Source: Myxococcales bacterium (GTDB taxonomy: Bacteria; Myxococcota; Myxococcia; Myxococcales; JAJYLH01). Taken from it: 64,000 bases of DNA. A program made the position numbers and the translations under genes. Numbering within the stretch: the stretch's first letter is position 1; each line of letters begins with the position of its first letter. A model generated the notes under the pieces. That model was not told where the DNA came from. It made no database searches and saw only the letters and a program-made list of their open reading frames with translations. The DNA lies in the NCBI GenBank assembly GCA_021787845.1, contig JAJYLH010000021.1, forward strand, positions 1-64,000, written 5' to 3'. Below are positions 25,810 to 35,164 of this stretch, piece after piece.

Positions 25810-27510
25810 TCAGGCTGGCGTCACCGTGGCGTCGACCAGCGCGACCATGTCCTCGGCGCTCGTCCGCGCCTGCGGAGCGTGGTGCCTGCGAATCAGGCGG
25901 CGCAGGGCCGCGGCGATCGACCGGCCGGCTTGGGAATCCTCGGCAGCGCTCTCGAGGAGCAGCGCGAAATCGTACGCGAAGTAGAGCCGGTCGGTGAAGG
26001 TCCTCAGGATTCCCGCGGCGCGGTCCTGCCCCTCGGCGGCGATGACCTCGAGGTCCTTCTGCGCGAGCTGGACGATCTCCGCGATCTGCCGCGCTTCCTG
26101 GGCGAGGCGCTGCGGCGACCGTTCGAGGCGCTCCCGGACCTCCTCGAACAGCGTCAGGTGTGCCCCGGTCTTCACGATTGCCCGCAGCGCGTCGAGGATC
26201 AGGATGTTCGTCGTGCCCTCCCAGACCGGCAGGACCTGCATGTCGCGCAGGAGCCGGGGCATCGGCGAGTCCTCGATGTAGCCGTTGCCGCCGAGGAGCT
26301 CGACGCCCTCGCTCGCCGCCCACACCGCCACTTTCGCCGTGTAGTACTTCGCGAGCGGCGTAACGACGCGCACCATCTTCTTCGCCGTCGGGTCGCCTCG
26401 GTCGCCCTCCGAAACGAGCTGGACCAGCTTGAACACCAGCGCCTTCGCGCCGATCTCCTCCGCGTTCAGGTCCGCGAGCGTCTCCCGCACCAGAGGCAGT
26501 TCGAGAGCGGTCTTGCCAAACGCCCGGCGCGAGCGGAGGTACTCGGTCGCCTCGTGCACCACCCGCCGCATCCCCGACGCGGAGCACAGCGCGTTCCACA
26601 GCCGCGACGTGTTCAGCATCTCCGCCATCTGCTTGAAGCCCCGGTGCAGGTCGCCGACCAGCTCCGCGTCGGCGCCGTCCAGCACCACCTCTCCCGTCGG
26701 CATCGACCGCACGCCCAGCTTGTCCTTGAGCCGGTCGATGCGCTGGCCGTTGAGCGTGCCATCCGCCCGCCGGTGCGCCATCAGGAACAGCCCGAGGCCC
26801 TTGGTGCCCGCCGGCGCCCCGTCCGGCCTCGCCAGCACCAGCGCCAGCTCGCCGTCCACGTTCGAGCAGAACCACTTCTCGCCATAGAGCTTCCAGGAGC
26901 CGTCCTCTTGCGGTACCGCTCGGGTGGCGTTGGCGCCGACGTCGGAGCCGCCCTGCTTCTCGGTGAGGAACATCGCGCCGCGGGCGAGCTGGTCGGGGTC
27001 GCGCGCGGACAGCCGCGGGACGTGGCGCTCCTGTTGCTCCTTCGAGCCGAACAGCTCGAGCACCCGCGCGATGCCGTCGGTCATGCAGACCGGGCAGGAT
27101 TGGCCGCACTCGGCCTGGGCGAAGAGAAAGCTCAAGGCCATCCCCGCGACCTGCTCGGCGCCGCGGTGGACCTGGCGCACCTCGCGGTCGTACTTCACCG
27201 TCAACATCCCCGAGCCGTACGAGACCGCTTCCATCTCCCGGTAGGCCTGCGGGTAGACGACCTCGTCGACGCGATGGCCGTAGCGGTCGAAATTCTTGAG
27301 CACCGGCGTCTGCTTGTCGCACAGGGCCGCGCGCTCCTCGACGACCGCCGGCACCTCTGCGCCCATCCTCCGTAGCTTCGGCCAGACCCACGCCCGGGTC
27401 TCTTCCGGCAGCAGGCGCGCCAAGAGCGATTGCAGAACCGGATCCTGGGTGAAGAAGTTCGGGTGCTCCGAGCGGTCGGCGGACAGGACGCGAAACGGCG
27501 TGTCGGACAT
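25810..27510 (-). CDS. Acyl-CoA dehydrogenase (AidB/long-form type)
   Basis: An FAD-dependent acyl-CoA dehydrogenase family protein of 566 aa, longer than the ~380 aa of classic members. It has the family segments MTDGIARVLELFG, FLTEKQGGSDVGA, YGEKWFCSN, and EGVELLGGNGYIEDSPMPRLLRDMQVLPVWEGTT (first 20 residues are the catalytic-loop region). The extra N- and C-terminal helical regions resemble AidB and related large members that bind DNA or act on long or unusual acyl chains. No neighbouring beta-oxidation genes. The exact substrate cannot be read from the sequence. Confidence 0.92.
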   Translation of the reverse strand: MSDTPFRVLSADRSEHPNFFTQDPVLQSLLARLLPEETRAWVWPKLRRMGAEVPAVVEERAALCDKQTPVLKNFDRYGHRVDEVVYPQAYREMEAVSYGSGMLTVKYDREVRQVHRGAEQVAGMALSFLFAQAECGQSCPVCMTDGIARVLELFGSKEQQERHVPRLSARDPDQLARGAMFLTEKQGGSDVGANATRAVPQEDGSWKLYGEKWFCSNVDGELALVLARPDGAPAGTKGLGLFLMAHRRADGTLNGQRIDRLKDKLGVRSMPTGEVVLDGADAELVGDLHRGFKQMAEMLNTSRLWNALCSASGMRRVVHEATEYLRSRRAFGKTALELPLVRETLADLNAEEIGAKALVFKLVQLVSEGDRGDPTAKKMVRVVTPLAKYYTAKVAVWAASEGVELLGGNGYIEDSPMPRLLRDMQVLPVWEGTTNILILDALRAIVKTGAHLTLFEEVRERLERSPQRLAQEARQIAEIVQLAQKDLEVIAAEGQDRAAGILRTFTDRLYFAYDFALLLESAAEDSQAGRSIAAALRRLIRRHHAPQARTSAEDMVALVDATVTPA

Positions 27511-27647
27511 CCAGGCTCTCCTCCAGGTTCCCGTGGTCTTCGCGCCGAGGAGTCTAGCCCCATCTCGGTCGCGCCTCGAAGCGGTCGCGTCGGGCGCCGA
27601 GCGGCGCGGCGCATCGGCTATGATCGCGCTTCGAGGGCCGTGAACCG

Positions 27648-28874
27648 GTGGCGATGCTGATCGGCGAAATGCTGGTGCGGGCGGGAGCGCTCCTGCCGGC
27701 CGACGTGGACGAAGCGGTCAGTTGGCAGGTGCTCTACGGCGGCCGGCTGGGGACGAACCTGCTCGAGCTGGGCCTCGTCGAGGAGCGGGTGCTCGCCGAG
27801 ACCCTGGGACGGCAGCTCTCCTGCGAGGCGACGTTCGGCGAGGTGGAGCTCGCGCAGGCCATCGTCCAGATGATTCCGCGGCAGGTCGCGCGCCGGCGGG
27901 AAATGGTTCCCTGGCGCGTGGAGGGGAAGCGGCTAAAGGTGCTGTGCGCCTCGCCCCGTGAGAACCTGGAGGTCCTCGACGAAATCGGCTTTCGCCTCGC
28001 CAAGCTGGTGCGGCCGGTGGTGGCCCCCGAGTTCCGGATCCATCAGTGCCTTCGCCGGTATTTCGATTCGTCCCTCCCGATGCGGTCGCTCGATTTCGGG
28101 CTCCGGCCGCGGCGGCGGACCGCGCCGGCGCCCGGAGCGCCGCCGACCGACGCCGCGGATCTGATCGACGACCAGGCGTTCGCCGACCTCTACCAGCGCG
28201 TGATCGCCGCGCCCCAGTCTTCCTGGCGCGCCCTGGATGGGGAGCCGGCGGCGCTCGCGACCACCGACAGCGGTCCGGCAGAGCCTACGCCGCTTGCCGG
28301 CTCCGCGCCCGCCGAACAGGAGCTGTTTCTCGACGCCAGCGCCATCCTGCGGCCGGTCGAGGAAACGGAACCGGAGGACCTGGCGCCCCTCGATTTTCCG
28401 GGCGCCCTGGCGGCCATCGGCCTCGCCGGCGAGCGGGAGCAGGTGGCCCGAGCGGTGCTCCGCTACGCCCGTTCGAAGGCGGCAAGAGCGGTGCTGCTGA
28501 GCATCCAGAGGGACTTCGCCTTGGGCTGGGACGCGCTGGGCGAGGGCCTCTCGCCGGAACAGGCCCGTCGCATCGCCCTGCCCTTGACCGCCCCCAGCGC
28601 CTTTCGCCTGGTGCGTGAGAGCCGGTCGCACTACATCGGACCGCTCGCCAAGGAGCCGGGCAACGTCCACTTCCTCAAGGGCCTCGGGAAGCAATGGCCA
28701 GCGAGTGCGGTGCTGCTCCCCGTGCTGTTCCGCGGAAACGTCGTGTACATCCTGTACGTGGACAACGGCCACCGGCGGCAGGTGAACCCCGACATCGGCG
28801 AGCTGCTCATCCTCTCCCAGAACATCACCCGCTCGATGGAGCAGCTCGTCGCCAAACGTCGTGCCGCCCGCTAG
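27648..28874 (+). CDS. MshEN-like domain protein
   Basis: A 408-aa protein. The GTG at 27648 has GAGGG ten bases upstream. The N-terminal ~130 residues (MLIGEMLVRAGALLPADVDEAV ... LGTNLLELGLV) match the GspE/MshE N-terminal type that in some proteins binds cyclic di-GMP. The secretion ATPase that normally follows is missing. After a Pro/Ala/acidic linker, a C-terminal ~170-residue domain (VARAVLRYARSKAARAVLLSI ... VLLPVLFRGNVVYILYVDNGH) looks GAF-like. The layout suggests a c-di-GMP or small-ligand sensor. It is directly upstream of the TonB-like gene. Confidence 0.8.
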   Translation: MAMLIGEMLVRAGALLPADVDEAVSWQVLYGGRLGTNLLELGLVEERVLAETLGRQLSCEATFGEVELAQAIVQMIPRQVARRREMVPWRVEGKRLKVLCASPRENLEVLDEIGFRLAKLVRPVVAPEFRIHQCLRRYFDSSLPMRSLDFGLRPRRRTAPAPGAPPTDAADLIDDQAFADLYQRVIAAPQSSWRALDGEPAALATTDSGPAEPTPLAGSAPAEQELFLDASAILRPVEETEPEDLAPLDFPGALAAIGLAGEREQVARAVLRYARSKAARAVLLSIQRDFALGWDALGEGLSPEQARRIALPLTAPSAFRLVRESRSHYIGPLAKEPGNVHFLKGLGKQWPASAVLLPVLFRGNVVYILYVDNGHRRQVNPDIGELLILSQNITRSMEQLVAKRRAAR

Positions 28875-28916
28875 ACGGTTTGCGCGCCGTCGGCTTTCGT
28901 CGATACCTTGCTCGCC

Positions 28917-30317
28917 ATGGGGCGCGCGCGGTCCGAGCGCCAGGGGGCTCGGCGGCGGCTGCTTGTCGGCCTGGCGGTTGCGCTCCTGCTCCACGTCGCG
29001 TTCCTGGGGCTCGTCTTCGAGCAGAAGGGCCCAGGTTGGGCGCCGGCCAACGTCATCACCATCGAGCTGCGAAACTTGCCGGCACCGACGCGCTCGACGC
29101 GACCACCGGTGCTCGTGGCCGCGAGAAGGCGCGTGCGGCGACTTCCCGCGAGCCGCCCCCGCGCACGCGCGAAACGCGCAGGGGCGAGCCTGCGGCCGGA
29201 GGCGCGAGTCTCGAACCAGGCCGGGGGCTCCGGTTCCGGCGCGGGGGGCGTCGCGTCGCTCGGGCCGTGGCGGGTGCGGGCAGCGCAGACGCATCATGAA
29301 ACCGCTCCCGTAGATCTGAAGCGCAGCCGACAGGCAACATCCCTGTCGAAGATCGATCTCTTCCCGCAGGCCGCGCTCGTCGCGGGAAAGGCGCGATGGC
29401 GCGCCGCGCACGGCGGGGGAGGCGGCGGCGGTCTCGGAGGCCAGGCCGCCGGCGGAATCGGCCATCACCGCGGCGCCGGGCACGGCACCGGCGTTGGCGC
29501 GGGCGACGGCCCGGCGGCGGAGAGGGCGCGCGTCGGCCGCCGTATCGCCCGGGACATCGCCGACGCCGAGGCCGCGAGCCGGGTGCGCGACGGCCTGTTC
29601 GACCCATATTTCGTGGGGTTGGAGCACGCCATCCGGCGGGGCTTCCATCCGACGGTCGGGATGCTCGGCGGCGCCGACGGACAAGGTCTCGTTCCGGGGA
29701 TCGTGAACATGGCGAAGAGCTGGGGCGCTGCCGGAGGGCAGTGGGCGCGGAGTGGCAGCCCCTTTCCAGATGGGAAGAAGCCGGCGGGCCTCGTCACCCG
29801 GCACGAGGTCGAGCGTGCGCCCGGGGGCACCAGCGGCTTCGACCCCATCGATTTCATGAACCGCTGGAACGACGGTGAATTCGAGACCCCGGGCGGCGCC
29901 GTCATCGTCGAGCTGACGCAAGACGCGGGCGGGAAGCCCCTCCGGGCGACCATCGTGCATACGAGCGGCAACGACCTGCTCGACCGGGCCGCGCTGATGG
30001 CGGTCGAGAGCGCTGCTGCCAAGCGCATCGCGCCCATGCACGGCCTGGGGCTGGGTGGCCCCACCATCCGGTCGCGCTGGAAGGTCGAGGCGCATTTCGT
30101 CACCAACACCGCGGCGCTCCCGCCGGATCCGACCGGGGGGCTCGGAGGCGGCTTCATCAACCACGGCTCGGGCATCCTCCCCGGCTTGATGGCCGGCGGC
30201 ACCTTCGACGATTCGACCGGCGAGGTGACCATCAACACTCCGGGCAAGACCAAGGTTCTGACTCGCGTCACGCTCCTCGCCGTCTATGGCGGCGAGACGA
30301 GGCCACATCCCGGGTGA
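28917..30317 (+). CDS. TonB-family energy transducer-like protein
   Basis: A 466-aa protein with one N-terminal transmembrane helix (LLVGLAVALLLHVAFLGLVF), then a long Pro/Arg/Gly-rich periplasmic region and a C-terminal TonB-like domain (~residues 325-410: AVIVELTQDAGGKPLRATIV, LLDRAALMAVESAA, RSRWKVEAHF). It would pass energy from an inner-membrane complex to an outer-membrane receptor or act in gliding/adhesion machinery, as some myxobacterial TonB-like proteins do. No exbB/exbD or receptor gene is nearby. The ATG at 28917 is chosen; TTG at 28908 is in frame. Confidence 0.8.
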   Translation: MGRARSERQGARRRLLVGLAVALLLHVAFLGLVFEQKGPGWAPANVITIELRNLPAPTRSTRPPVLVAARRRVRRLPASRPRARAKRAGASLRPEARVSNQAGGSGSGAGGVASLGPWRVRAAQTHHETAPVDLKRSRQATSLSKIDLFPQAALVAGKARWRAAHGGGGGGGLGGQAAGGIGHHRGAGHGTGVGAGDGPAAERARVGRRIARDIADAEAASRVRDGLFDPYFVGLEHAIRRGFHPTVGMLGGADGQGLVPGIVNMAKSWGAAGGQWARSGSPFPDGKKPAGLVTRHEVERAPGGTSGFDPIDFMNRWNDGEFETPGGAVIVELTQDAGGKPLRATIVHTSGNDLLDRAALMAVESAAAKRIAPMHGLGLGGPTIRSRWKVEAHFVTNTAALPPDPTGGLGGGFINHGSGILPGLMAGGTFDDSTGEVTINTPGKTKVLTRVTLLAVYGGETRPHPG

Positions 30318-30408
30318 GGGGTCACTGGAAGCGGACGCGAACCCTTGACACAGATCGGCTCCGCTGTCTTGGGGCGGCTGCCTCGCCGAGGTGCGTGACC
30401 GCTCCCGC

Positions 30409-32673
30409 TCAGCCGGGATGGCACTCGGTGTCGTAGATGACGACGATGGTCGCGCCGGGCTTGGGAATGGCGTTGTCGCTGAAGACGACCGCGTTCGACG
30501 AGGCGTCATAGGTCCAGTCGACCGAAGGTCTTTGGGCGCGACCGTCGACCGCGACGTCGATGCTGCTCGGAATCGGCGCGCGCGAGAGGGGGAATCCTCG
30601 GCGGGCACCGAAAGCGTCGAGGCCGAGGTCGGTGGCGAGTCGACCCCAGTCGGCCGAGCAGATGGAGCGGAACTGCCCCCCGGTTGCCTGCTGGACCGCG
30701 AGGTATCGGTCGCCGCTCTTCGCATCGCCGTAGGGGCTGGTGCAACCGGGCTCGCCTGCCGCGTTCAGATGGCCCGAGCTCGACGCGTCGCCGACCACCG
30801 CGGAGACCGACACGAGGCCCGCGCCGCGAGGTCCTTTCAGCGTCCGGAAGAAGTCGATGTAGAAGTCGACCGGCGCGTCCGACTGGTCATCCTCGTCGCT
30901 GACCTCGATCACCGCGAGGCGTGCGTCGGGCCGCAAGAAGCCTCGGTTGGCCCGAGGGTCGTCGATCAGCGGATCGGTCAGCGCAGCGTACGTCGCGGCC
31001 AGACCCCTCTCGGTACCGCTGCCGGCAGACCCCAGCGCTGTCACTGTGCTCGACAGCTCGACCGCCGCGTTCGGCCCCGGCGTGATGATCTTCGGCCTCC
31101 CCTGGAATCGCCCCTGCTGCGACGGGTCGTCCATGTCGGTCGTGATCACCGCGACGTGGTAGTCGGTGCCCATCTCGTCGGCGACGGCCAGGAACTGCGC
31201 CGCGTTCTTCGCGAGGTCGCCGTGCTCCGCCTCGGTCGAGCCGGAGTTGTCGACCATGAAGAGCACGTCCGCCTCGGTCAGCGCCGCCTGGGTGAACGTG
31301 TCCGTCTGGCTCGCGAGCGACGTCCCCCCGCCGTGGAGCTGGACGGTGAGGACCGGGTCGGAGGCGGGAACGTTGGTCGCGTCCGAGAGAATCTCGAGGT
31401 TCGCGGCGTCCGCGGTGTCGCTGGTCGGGTGGTAGCTCACGCGCACCGTCAGCTCGCCGCCCGGACCGAGCGCGTACGGCAGCGACAGCGGACCGAGCTG
31501 GAAGGTCCCCGGCGGGGTCGCGCCCAGCGGAACGATCGAGACCGACTCGATCGTCGTCGGCGCGCCGCCGATGTTGAAGAGCGAGACCTTCTGCGCCTCC
31601 GACTCGCATCCCGTGGTGACGAGGCCGAAGTCGAGCTCGCTCGGCAGGGCCGACAGGTCGCTGCCGACGCCCTCGCCGCTCAGCGCCCAGGCGGTGCAGC
31701 CGGGCGTCACCACGCCGCCGAAAGCGGGACACGCCGTGCCGTCGAACGTCGACGTGTCCGACGTGTCGACCTCCAGGGTGACTCCGACACCGCTGCCGCT
31801 ATCCGGCACCGGTGCGCCATACCATCGCACCGCGTCGGGCATGAACGCGACCGTCACCACGGTCGACTCGCCCGGCAGCAGGGTCGTGCTCAAGACACTC
31901 CCGACGCGGAAGTAGGGCGCGTCATTCGAGGACTGCAGCCCCGAGCCGACGATCCGGGCATTCGACAACGTGCAGGGCGCGCCGCCGACGTCCCGGAACG
32001 TCACCGGCAGGTCTCGCTCTGCGCCCACGGCCACCTCGCCGAAGTCGAGCTCCGCGCCGAGCGTTCCGGTCGGCCCCGGGACAACGTCGAGGCGACAGGC
32101 GTCGACCACCTTCGGGGTCCCTTCGAGGCGCGTCTCGAGCTGCTTCACCGGCGCGCCGGACGAAGCATCCGCGAAAGGAATCGACAGCTCGGCGGTGTCC
32201 GGGCCTGCCTCGTCCTGCGGCGCGTAGCTCACGGTGAAGGTCGCGGTCTGACCCTCCCGCACCACGGTGCCCACCGCCGGCGCCTCGACGAGCGCGAACC
32301 GCCCGCCTTCGCCTGGCGCGATCTGGGCGGGCCTGGGAAGCACGCAATCGCCGCCGCCACGGTTTTCGACGATGTACGCCCGCTGCAACGAGGCGCCGAC
32401 GGGCACCGTTCCGAAATCCAGCACCTCCGAAGCGGCCTGGAGGTCGCAAGCGCTGCCGCCCCCCTTCCCGCTGAGCGTCGCGACGGCGCGCGGGGAATCG
32501 CCGAGCGGGCCGAGCGCGGGCCGTCGAGCGAGGAGGAGAGGTCGGGTGACCTCGAGCGGCCTTCCTCCGCAGTCGCACCCGGACCCGGCGGCAAGCAGGG
32601 CGAGCGCTAGCAGCGATGGCAGCATCGAAGCCGCGAAAGCGGGACGCGGCGGACCCGAAGCGGCGGTCTTCAT
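30409..32673 (-). CDS. VWA lipoprotein with choice-of-anchor-D repeats
   Basis: A 754-aa predicted lipoprotein from the ATG at 32673 (GGAG about ten bases upstream). The signal ends in a SGCDCGG Cys cluster. Residues ~55-440 hold three Ig-like choice-of-anchor-D units, each with LDFG.V..G......V and GG..C markers. Residues ~450-660 are a von Willebrand A domain: the metal site starts VLFMVDNSGST, with a second Asp in TTDMDD and EVSDEDD. Related myxobacterial proteins occur in large numbers and are thought to bind surfaces or scaffolds. Converges with the TonB-like gene. Confidence 0.88.
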   Translation of the reverse strand: MKTAASGPPRPAFAASMLPSLLALALLAAGSGCDCGGRPLEVTRPLLLARRPALGPLGDSPRAVATLSGKGGGSACDLQAASEVLDFGTVPVGASLQRAYIVENRGGGDCVLPRPAQIAPGEGGRFALVEAPAVGTVVREGQTATFTVSYAPQDEAGPDTAELSIPFADASSGAPVKQLETRLEGTPKVVDACRLDVVPGPTGTLGAELDFGEVAVGAERDLPVTFRDVGGAPCTLSNARIVGSGLQSSNDAPYFRVGSVLSTTLLPGESTVVTVAFMPDAVRWYGAPVPDSGSGVGVTLEVDTSDTSTFDGTACPAFGGVVTPGCTAWALSGEGVGSDLSALPSELDFGLVTTGCESEAQKVSLFNIGGAPTTIESVSIVPLGATPPGTFQLGPLSLPYALGPGGELTVRVSYHPTSDTADAANLEILSDATNVPASDPVLTVQLHGGGTSLASQTDTFTQAALTEADVLFMVDNSGSTEAEHGDLAKNAAQFLAVADEMGTDYHVAVITTDMDDPSQQGRFQGRPKIITPGPNAAVELSSTVTALGSAGSGTERGLAATYAALTDPLIDDPRANRGFLRPDARLAVIEVSDEDDQSDAPVDFYIDFFRTLKGPRGAGLVSVSAVVGDASSSGHLNAAGEPGCTSPYGDAKSGDRYLAVQQATGGQFRSICSADWGRLATDLGLDAFGARRGFPLSRAPIPSSIDVAVDGRAQRPSVDWTYDASSNAVVFSDNAIPKPGATIVVIYDTECHPG

Positions 32674-33161
32674 CGAGCGCTCCGTTCGCCGAGGCGACCG
32701 ACCGATTCTCGCACCATAGGCCGCGGGACGGCAATGCAACGGCCTGACGAAACCGAGGCGCGACGGCCCGCCGCCAATGACCCAGCGCCTGTCGCGACGC
32801 GCCCCGAACGACCGCGCGCAAGGCCGGGCCGCCGAGGAATCGCTGTTGCGCCGACCGCCGGGCATCGCGTGGCCCATGCTAGCTTGCCGGCCGCCATGCC
32901 GCCGTGCCTCGGCGCGCTCGCGTCATCGACTGCCCGATGCTCCGCGACAACGCGACGATCCTCGTTCCGCTCCGTCTCGACGCTTGGCGGGAGCGGTGTC
33001 GGCGAGCGCGCCGAGGCCCCTTCGCCGATTGGCTCAGCCGCACCGCTCCTGGATGACGTTCTGGCGCGCCGCGCCGTCGCCCGGTCATGGGTCTTCCGGC
33101 GCGCCCCCGGGTCCCTGGTCTCGTCTCGAGCACGCCTGCTCGTTTCTCGAAAGCGCTGAAG
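32674..33161. other. Divergent intergenic region
   Basis: A 488-base gap between two genes that point away from each other (VWA lipoprotein and asnB). Several open frames cross it but none has a ribosome site, composition or motif that supports a gene. It should hold both promoters; no convincing -10/-35 pair was picked out. Confidence 0.5.
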
Positions 33162-35063
33162 ATGTGCGGGATCCTCGGCGTCTGGGCGCCCGACCCAGAG
33201 GAGGCGGAAACGGCGGCCCGTCGCGGGCTCGACGCCCTGCGGCACCGCGGCCCGGACGATTTCGGCTTCGCCACCCTCCGGCTCGGCGACGGCGTTCTCG
33301 CCCTCGCGCACGCGCGGCTCGCGATTCTCGACCTGAGCCCCGACGCCCGCCAGCCGATGTTCTCCGGGGGGCTCCCCGAGGGGGCGCGCGGCACCAGCGT
33401 TCCCGGGCCACCCGCCGCCGTCGTCTTCAACGGCGAAATCTACAATTTCCGCGCGCTCGCCGAGGGCCTCGCCCGCGCCCGCGGCCTCGCCTTCCGCTCG
33501 AGCGGCGACACCGAGGTGCTCCTTCAGGGCCTGCGCGCCGAGGGCCTTTCGTTCGTCGACCGCTTGCGGGGGATGTTCGCCTTCGCCTTCGTCGAGCCGG
33601 ACGAGGCCCGCGTCACCCTCGTCCGCGACCGGCTCGGCATCAAGCCCCTCTACTACGCTTCTACTGGGCAGAGATTCGTCTTCGGCTCCGAGGTCCGGGC
33701 GCTCCTCGCCACCGGCCTCTTGCGCTCCGCGCTCGACCCGAAGGGGCTCGCCCGCTTTCTCGCCTACGGCGCCGTGCAGGATCCCGACACCCTGGTCGCG
33801 GGGGTCCGCTCGCTTCCGCCCGCCCATTCCCTCGCGTTCGAACGCGGCCGTCTCGGTGCCCCGCACCGCTACTGGTCCCTTCCGACCCGGGCGGACCCGG
33901 CGCCGACCCGCGCCGAAGCGGTCGCCGAAATCCGCCGTGTGCTGAGCGAAACCACGGCCCTCCACCTGGTGTCGGACGTGCCCGTCGGCGCGTTCCTCTC
34001 GGGCGGCATCGACAGCTCGGCGCTGGTGGGCCTCGCCGCGGGTCTCCAACCCACGCCGGTGCGCACGGTGACGGTGGTCAGCGCCGACCGTTCCACGCCT
34101 GACGAGAGCCCTCTCGCTGAGCTCGTCGCCCGCCGTCACCGGACCGATCACTTCGTCGACCCGCTCCTGCCGCGGGACGCCATCGAGCGCACCCGCCGTT
34201 CGACCGCCGCCCTCGACCTGCCGAGCGTCGACGGCGCGAACACCTACCTCGTCAGCGAGGCCGTCCGGCGCGCGGGCTGTACGGTTGCGCTCTCGGGACT
34301 CGGCGGCGACGAGATCTTCCTCGGCTATCTGCCATTTCGTCACCTGCGCCGCGCGCTCGTCCCCGGCAGGCTCCCCGGCGCGGCTCTCACCCAGCGTCTG
34401 ATCGAGCTGCTCGCGCCGGTCGACCGTCACCTCCCGCTGCGGGTCGCCTCGCTCCTGTCGACCGACGGCGCTCTCCCAAAGCTACTGGCCCAGCAGCGAG
34501 CGCTCTTCTTTCGCCCGACCGTCGAAGCGTTGGTGGAGCCCGCCTATCGGGCGCCGCGGGACCTGGCGCCGTGGACCTCGCTCGATCCCGAGGAGACCCC
34601 GGACGATCCGGTCAACGTCGCCTCCGCCTTCGAGCTGCGCGGCTATTGCCAGAACACCCTCTTGCGCGACGCGGACCAGATGAGCATGGCGCACGGGTTG
34701 GAGCTTCGGGTGCCTTACCTCGACCACGTGCTGGTCGAGACGCTTCTGCGCCTCCCGGGAGCGCTCAAGCTCGGCGGCGAGACCAACAAGCCGCTCCTGG
34801 TCGAGGCCGCCCGCGACGTGCTTCCCGAGCCGATCTACCGGCACCCGAAGAGGGGCTTCGCCCTCGCCATCCCGACCTTGATGCGCAGCACCCTGCGGCC
34901 GAACGTCGAGCGCTCGCTCCTGTCGCCGCATCCGGTCTTCGCGCGGAGCCCGCGCCGCCGGCTGTGGCAGCGCTTCCTCGCCGGGGACGATCGCCTCGCC
35001 TCGCGCGTGTGGGCGCTGCATCGCGCGGTCCGGTGGATGGAAAGCGTCCTCGACCTGCGCTGA
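33162..35063 (+). CDS. asnB: Asparagine synthase (glutamine-hydrolysing)
   Basis: Makes asparagine, or amidates another substrate, using glutamine and ATP. It is 633 aa. It starts MCGILGVWAP: Met removal would expose the catalytic Cys2 of the class II glutaminase. The N-terminal domain has RHRGPDDFG, LAHARLAILDLSP and VVFNGEIYNFRAL. The synthetase domain has the ATP pyrophosphatase loop FLSGGIDSSAL and ALSGLGGDEIFLGY, then MSMAHGLELRVPYLD. The long form is typical of AsnB enzymes in exopolysaccharide or antigen clusters (asnB/WbpS-like), but none is nearby here. A 101-base gap separates it from the ABC importer genes. Confidence 0.95.
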   Translation: MCGILGVWAPDPEEAETAARRGLDALRHRGPDDFGFATLRLGDGVLALAHARLAILDLSPDARQPMFSGGLPEGARGTSVPGPPAAVVFNGEIYNFRALAEGLARARGLAFRSSGDTEVLLQGLRAEGLSFVDRLRGMFAFAFVEPDEARVTLVRDRLGIKPLYYASTGQRFVFGSEVRALLATGLLRSALDPKGLARFLAYGAVQDPDTLVAGVRSLPPAHSLAFERGRLGAPHRYWSLPTRADPAPTRAEAVAEIRRVLSETTALHLVSDVPVGAFLSGGIDSSALVGLAAGLQPTPVRTVTVVSADRSTPDESPLAELVARRHRTDHFVDPLLPRDAIERTRRSTAALDLPSVDGANTYLVSEAVRRAGCTVALSGLGGDEIFLGYLPFRHLRRALVPGRLPGAALTQRLIELLAPVDRHLPLRVASLLSTDGALPKLLAQQRALFFRPTVEALVEPAYRAPRDLAPWTSLDPEETPDDPVNVASAFELRGYCQNTLLRDADQMSMAHGLELRVPYLDHVLVETLLRLPGALKLGGETNKPLLVEAARDVLPEPIYRHPKRGFALAIPTLMRSTLRPNVERSLLSPHPVFARSPRRRLWQRFLAGDDRLASRVWALHRAVRWMESVLDLR

Positions 35064-35164
35064 CCCGCGGCGGTCCCGAAGGGCGGCAGCGTTCGTGGCG
35101 AGGCTTGCGAAGAACCGGCCGAACGGGGAAGCTTGAGGCGCGCTCCACCGTCGCCTTGGCCCGC

